This document shows positions 6,085 to 8,366 of a DNA stretch of 8,366 nt, piece by piece. The stretch is from Massilia sp. (GTDB lineage: Bacteria > Pseudomonadota > Gammaproteobacteria > Burkholderiales > Burkholderiaceae_D): contig JAQGNM010000118.1 of assembly GCA_028291845.1 (NCBI GenBank), positions 1 to 8,366 of the forward strand, given 5' to 3'. Position numbers and translations under genes: made by a program. The notes beneath the pieces were generated by a model. The model searched no databases and was not told the DNA's origin. It saw nothing but the letters and a program-made list of their open reading frames with translations. Each line of letters starts with the position of its first letter. Positions within the stretch are counted from its first letter, which is position 1.

Positions 6085-7733
6085 GAAATCAGAGCGATTG
6101 GTGCCGACTTTGGAAAGGTGACGGCGCCGCCGGCCACCACGGCGCTGCTGCCCGTGTAGGCGTCGCGTACGGTCTGGCCGTCATTGAACACGCCGCGCAC
6201 GGGGATCGCCGTGGCGCGCTCGAGCGGCAGTCCCAGCGCCACCACCACGCTGTCGCGCACACCTGCCTTGTCGTAGCTGCGCTTGAAAACGTAAGGCGCC
6301 GCTTGCAGCATCTGGTGGCGTCCAGCGCCGACGGCGACATGCGCCTGGCGGAAGCGCCCCAGCTTGGCCCAATGCTCGCGCACGTCGGCGACGCCGACCG
6401 TGCCGCGCGCTGCATTGCTGGCCAGCTCGCCCCAGTTCATGAAGCTGCGCAGCTTGGCGTCGCCATCGGCTTCTTTTATGTCCAGCAGGCGCGCCGTCTC
6501 GTCGCCATAGTAGATCTGTGCGGCACCGGGCGCCAGCAACAGCCGCGTGCCGGCGTCGATGGCGCGCACGCGGGCGGCATCGTAAGGCGCATCGTCGTCG
6601 TGCGAGCTCAGGTAGTTCAATACGGACAGGCCGGAAAGCGGACCGTTCAAGGCCGCCGAATAGCTGCCGAACAGCTGCTCGATATCCTGCTTCGCGTCTG
6701 TCTTCATCCCGAAGTTGATCATGCTATTAAAGCCCTGGGCGTAGTAATCGACCGCAGTGCCGCCGCCCAGGTCGAAATTGCGGCCGTGGGCGATGCTGTA
6801 GTTGTACACTTCGGCGGTGCTGTAGAACGGCGTATCGTCGATGCGCTTGTTCGGGTTGGCCTTCTTCCACTCCTCGAAGGCGGCGCTGGCCGCCTTGTTC
6901 AAGTCGGCCCACACATCGGGCTCGGTATGCTTGACGGTGTCGGCGCGCAAGCCATCGAAGCCGTATTTGCGGATCCAGTCGGCGTGCCATTTGACCAGGT
7001 AGTAACGCGGCGTGCGCGGGTAGCCGGTGCGCTTGAAAAAGGCATTCAGTTCAGCCATCTCCTTGTCGAAACGGCCCTCTTGCTTCCACTTGGCCGCCAG
7101 CGCCGGCGGCAGTGCGACCGCTTTTTTGCTGCCGGTGCGGATGTCGGGCAGATTGCTGACCAGGGTGCAGTCGATGGTGGTGGCGGCGTCCTTGTAGGTG
7201 CAGTTGGGCCCCGTTCGCACCCAGTCGGCCGGCCATACCGGGTCTTGCGCGGTGACCGGTCCGGTGTGGTTCATCACCACGTCGAGGATCACGCGGATGC
7301 CCTTCGCATGCGCGGTGTCGACCAGTTCGTGCAGCTGCGCTTCGGTGCCGAGGTTGGCGTCGATCGCCGTGAAATCGCGCGCCCAGTAGCCGTGAAAACC
7401 GTAGGACTTGCCTTTTCCCTCGTCGGTGGCGCCGTGGATTTGCTCGACGGGCGGGGTGATCCAGATGGCGTCGACGCCGAGATCGCTGAAGTATCCTTCG
7501 CGCAGTTTGGCCGTGATGCCGGCGAAGTCGCCGCCCAGGTAGCCGCGCAGCGGCGCCGCATCGGCCTTGCGCCCGTACGCATGGTCGTTGGACGGGTCGC
7601 CGTTGTTGAAGCGGTCGGTCAGCAGGAAGTACACGCTGGCGTTGTCCCACGAAAAAGGTTTTACAGGTGCCGACATAGCGGGAACCGCTGCGGCAAAACC
7701 AAGCAGTGACAATACCAGTGCGTTCAATCTCAT
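6078..7733 (-). CDS. Exported MalS-like alpha-amylase (GH13)
   Basis: A 551-residue alpha-amylase that should cleave alpha-1,4 links in starch or maltodextrins outside the cytoplasm. The first ~22 residues (MRLNALVLSLLGFAAAVPAMSA) form a Sec signal peptide without lipobox. Numbering from the in-frame TTG five codons upstream, the GH13 regions are DVVMNH (156-161), GLRADTVKH with nucleophile D270, TAEVYNY with acid/base E313, and YLSSHDD with D384. The stretch around region II, through FEEWKKANPNKRIDDTPF, closely follows the pattern of E. coli periplasmic MalS, as does LLLAPGAAQIYYGDE. It is shorter than MalS (676 residues) and lacks its long N-terminal extension. I chose the ATG at 7733 because AGG lies six bases upstream; the TTG at 7748 has no ribosome binding site. 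It starts 19 bp after the phosphoglucomutase stop, indicating one operon. All catalytic residues are intact. Confidence 0.93.
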   Translation of the reverse strand: MRLNALVLSLLGFAAAVPAMSAPVKPFSWDNASVYFLLTDRFNNGDPSNDHAYGRKADAAPLRGYLGGDFAGITAKLREGYFSDLGVDAIWITPPVEQIHGATDEGKGKSYGFHGYWARDFTAIDANLGTEAQLHELVDTAHAKGIRVILDVVMNHTGPVTAQDPVWPADWVRTGPNCTYKDAATTIDCTLVSNLPDIRTGSKKAVALPPALAAKWKQEGRFDKEMAELNAFFKRTGYPRTPRYYLVKWHADWIRKYGFDGLRADTVKHTEPDVWADLNKAASAAFEEWKKANPNKRIDDTPFYSTAEVYNYSIAHGRNFDLGGGTAVDYYAQGFNSMINFGMKTDAKQDIEQLFGSYSAALNGPLSGLSVLNYLSSHDDDAPYDAARVRAIDAGTRLLLAPGAAQIYYGDETARLLDIKEADGDAKLRSFMNWGELASNAARGTVGVADVREHWAKLGRFRQAHVAVGAGRHQMLQAAPYVFKRSYDKAGVRDSVVVALGLPLERATAIPVRGVFNDGQTVRDAYTGSSAVVAGGAVTFPKSAPIALISY

Positions 7734-7752
7734 GCGTGACCTGTTCAAGTAA

Positions 7753-8366
7753 TCAAGTGATGACGGTGGGCGCTGCGCGCCCGGTGCGTTGTTTCAGTTG
7801 CGAGATCTGCTCGGCGATCGCCGCCAGCGGCGCCAGCGCCTCTTGCGCATCGAGGTCGTGGCGGCTCGGATCGGCTTCGTATTTTTCCAGGTACAGGCGC
7901 ACCGTCGCCCCCTCGGTGCCGGTGCCCGACAGGCGGAACACGATGCGCGAGCCGTCGGTCATGATGATGCGGATGCCCTGCTTCGTGGCCACCGAATGGT
8001 CGACCGGATCGGTGTAGACGAAGTCGTCGGCCAGCGCGACACTGAAATCACCGAACTGCTGGCCGGCCAGGCCGGCGACCTGCTCGCGCAAATGCGCCAT
8101 CATCTCTTCGGCTGCTGCCGATGCCACCGCTTCGTAATCATGGCGCGAATAATAATTGCGGCCGAAACGGGCCCAGTGCTCGCGCACGATGGTGTCGACA
8201 GGTTTGTTCGTCACCGCCAGCAGATTGAGCCAGAACAGGATGGCCCAGATGCCGTCCTTCTCGCGGATGTGGTTGGAGCCGGTGCCGTAGCTCTCTTCGC
8301 CGCACAGGGTCGCCATGCCGGCATCGAGCAGATTGCCGAAATACTTCCAGCCGGTCGGGGTTTCAA
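7753..8366 (-). CDS. pgm: Alpha-D-glucose-phosphate phosphoglucomutase, C-terminal part (partial)
   Basis: About 204 codons of the C-terminal part are present; the gene begins beyond the right edge. The enzyme interconverts glucose-1-phosphate and glucose-6-phosphate in the cytoplasm. The fragment shows ETPTGWKYFGN, the sugar-binding CGEESYGTGSNHIREKDG loop (codons around 8304-8250), and the phosphate-binding RLSGTGTEGATVRLYLEKYE segment (around 7935-7876). This pattern belongs to the PGM1-like group of phosphoglucomutases, whose members are roughly 540-560 residues, rather than to the E. coli Pgm type. It ends with TGA, 19 bp before the amylase start, so the two are probably co-transcribed. 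Its place beside the amylase and glucokinase genes fits routing of starch-derived sugar phosphates into glycolysis or glycogen synthesis. No damage is visible in the part seen. Confidence 0.95.
   Translation of the reverse strand, partial: ETPTGWKYFGNLLDAGMATLCGEESYGTGSNHIREKDGIWAILFWLNLLAVTNKPVDTIVREHWARFGRNYYSRHDYEAVASAAAEEMMAHLREQVAGLAGQQFGDFSVALADDFVYTDPVDHSVATKQGIRIIMTDGSRIVFRLSGTGTEGATVRLYLEKYEADPSRHDLDAQEALAPLAAIAEQISQLKQRTGRAAPTVIT

Noticed and set aside
4506..6086. Long open frame of 526 codons on the + strand, opposite the glucokinase/RpiR gene
   Set aside because: It mirrors a gene with clear catalytic and regulatory motifs. Its own translation is rich in G, A, H, R and V with no recognisable domain, as expected for antisense frames in GC-rich DNA.
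6303..7709. Long open frame of 468 codons on the + strand, opposite the amylase gene
   Set aside because: The opposite strand encodes an intact GH13 amylase with signal peptide and catalytic residues; this frame shows no domain and is a compositional shadow.
7734..7748. TTG start at 7748, adding five residues (MNRSR) to the amylase
   Set aside because: There is no ribosome binding site before it, while the ATG at 7733 has AGG at a suitable distance and already gives a complete signal peptide.

Overview
The window is GC-rich and densely coding, with four complete genes and two cut by the window edges. The gene set and protein styles suggest a betaproteobacterium of the Oxalobacteraceae type (Massilia, Duganella or Janthinobacterium relatives). 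In particular, a glucokinase fused to an RpiR/HexR-type regulator is typical of Burkholderiales. The placement is an inference from family knowledge; no 16S rRNA or other marker gene is present.

Layout. On the + strand, the last 23 codons of a gene that is probably a sugar transporter (1-72) overlap the start of a secreted pullulanase-type debranching enzyme (65-2776). All other genes are on the - strand. Read in their own direction they are: the C-terminal part of phosphoglucomutase (8366-7753), a secreted MalS-like alpha-amylase (7733-6078), a bifunctional glucokinase/RpiR regulator (6014-4170), and a DUF2325 coiled-coil protein (4082-2922). The pullulanase and DUF2325 genes converge. The 145 bp between their stop codons is almost entirely one nested inverted repeat (2785-2913).

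How the genes fit together. Five of the six form an alpha-glucan utilisation locus. The exported pullulanase cuts alpha-1,6 branch points and the exported amylase cuts alpha-1,4 links. The partial first gene may import the products. Glucokinase phosphorylates the released glucose, and phosphoglucomutase interconverts glucose-1-phosphate and glucose-6-phosphate. The RpiR/SIS half of the glucokinase could sense a phosphosugar close to its own product and control central sugar genes.

The DUF2325 gene looks like an outsider to this pathway. It has its own sigma70-like promoter with a good match to a Fur box over the -35 region, which points to iron control. Its N-terminal half carries many His and Cys residues. 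The Fur-box/DUF2325 unit and the nested palindrome after it are the two items most worth following up. I saw no RNA genes, CRISPR arrays, transposase genes or frameshifts. No gap without a gene exceeds 150 bp.
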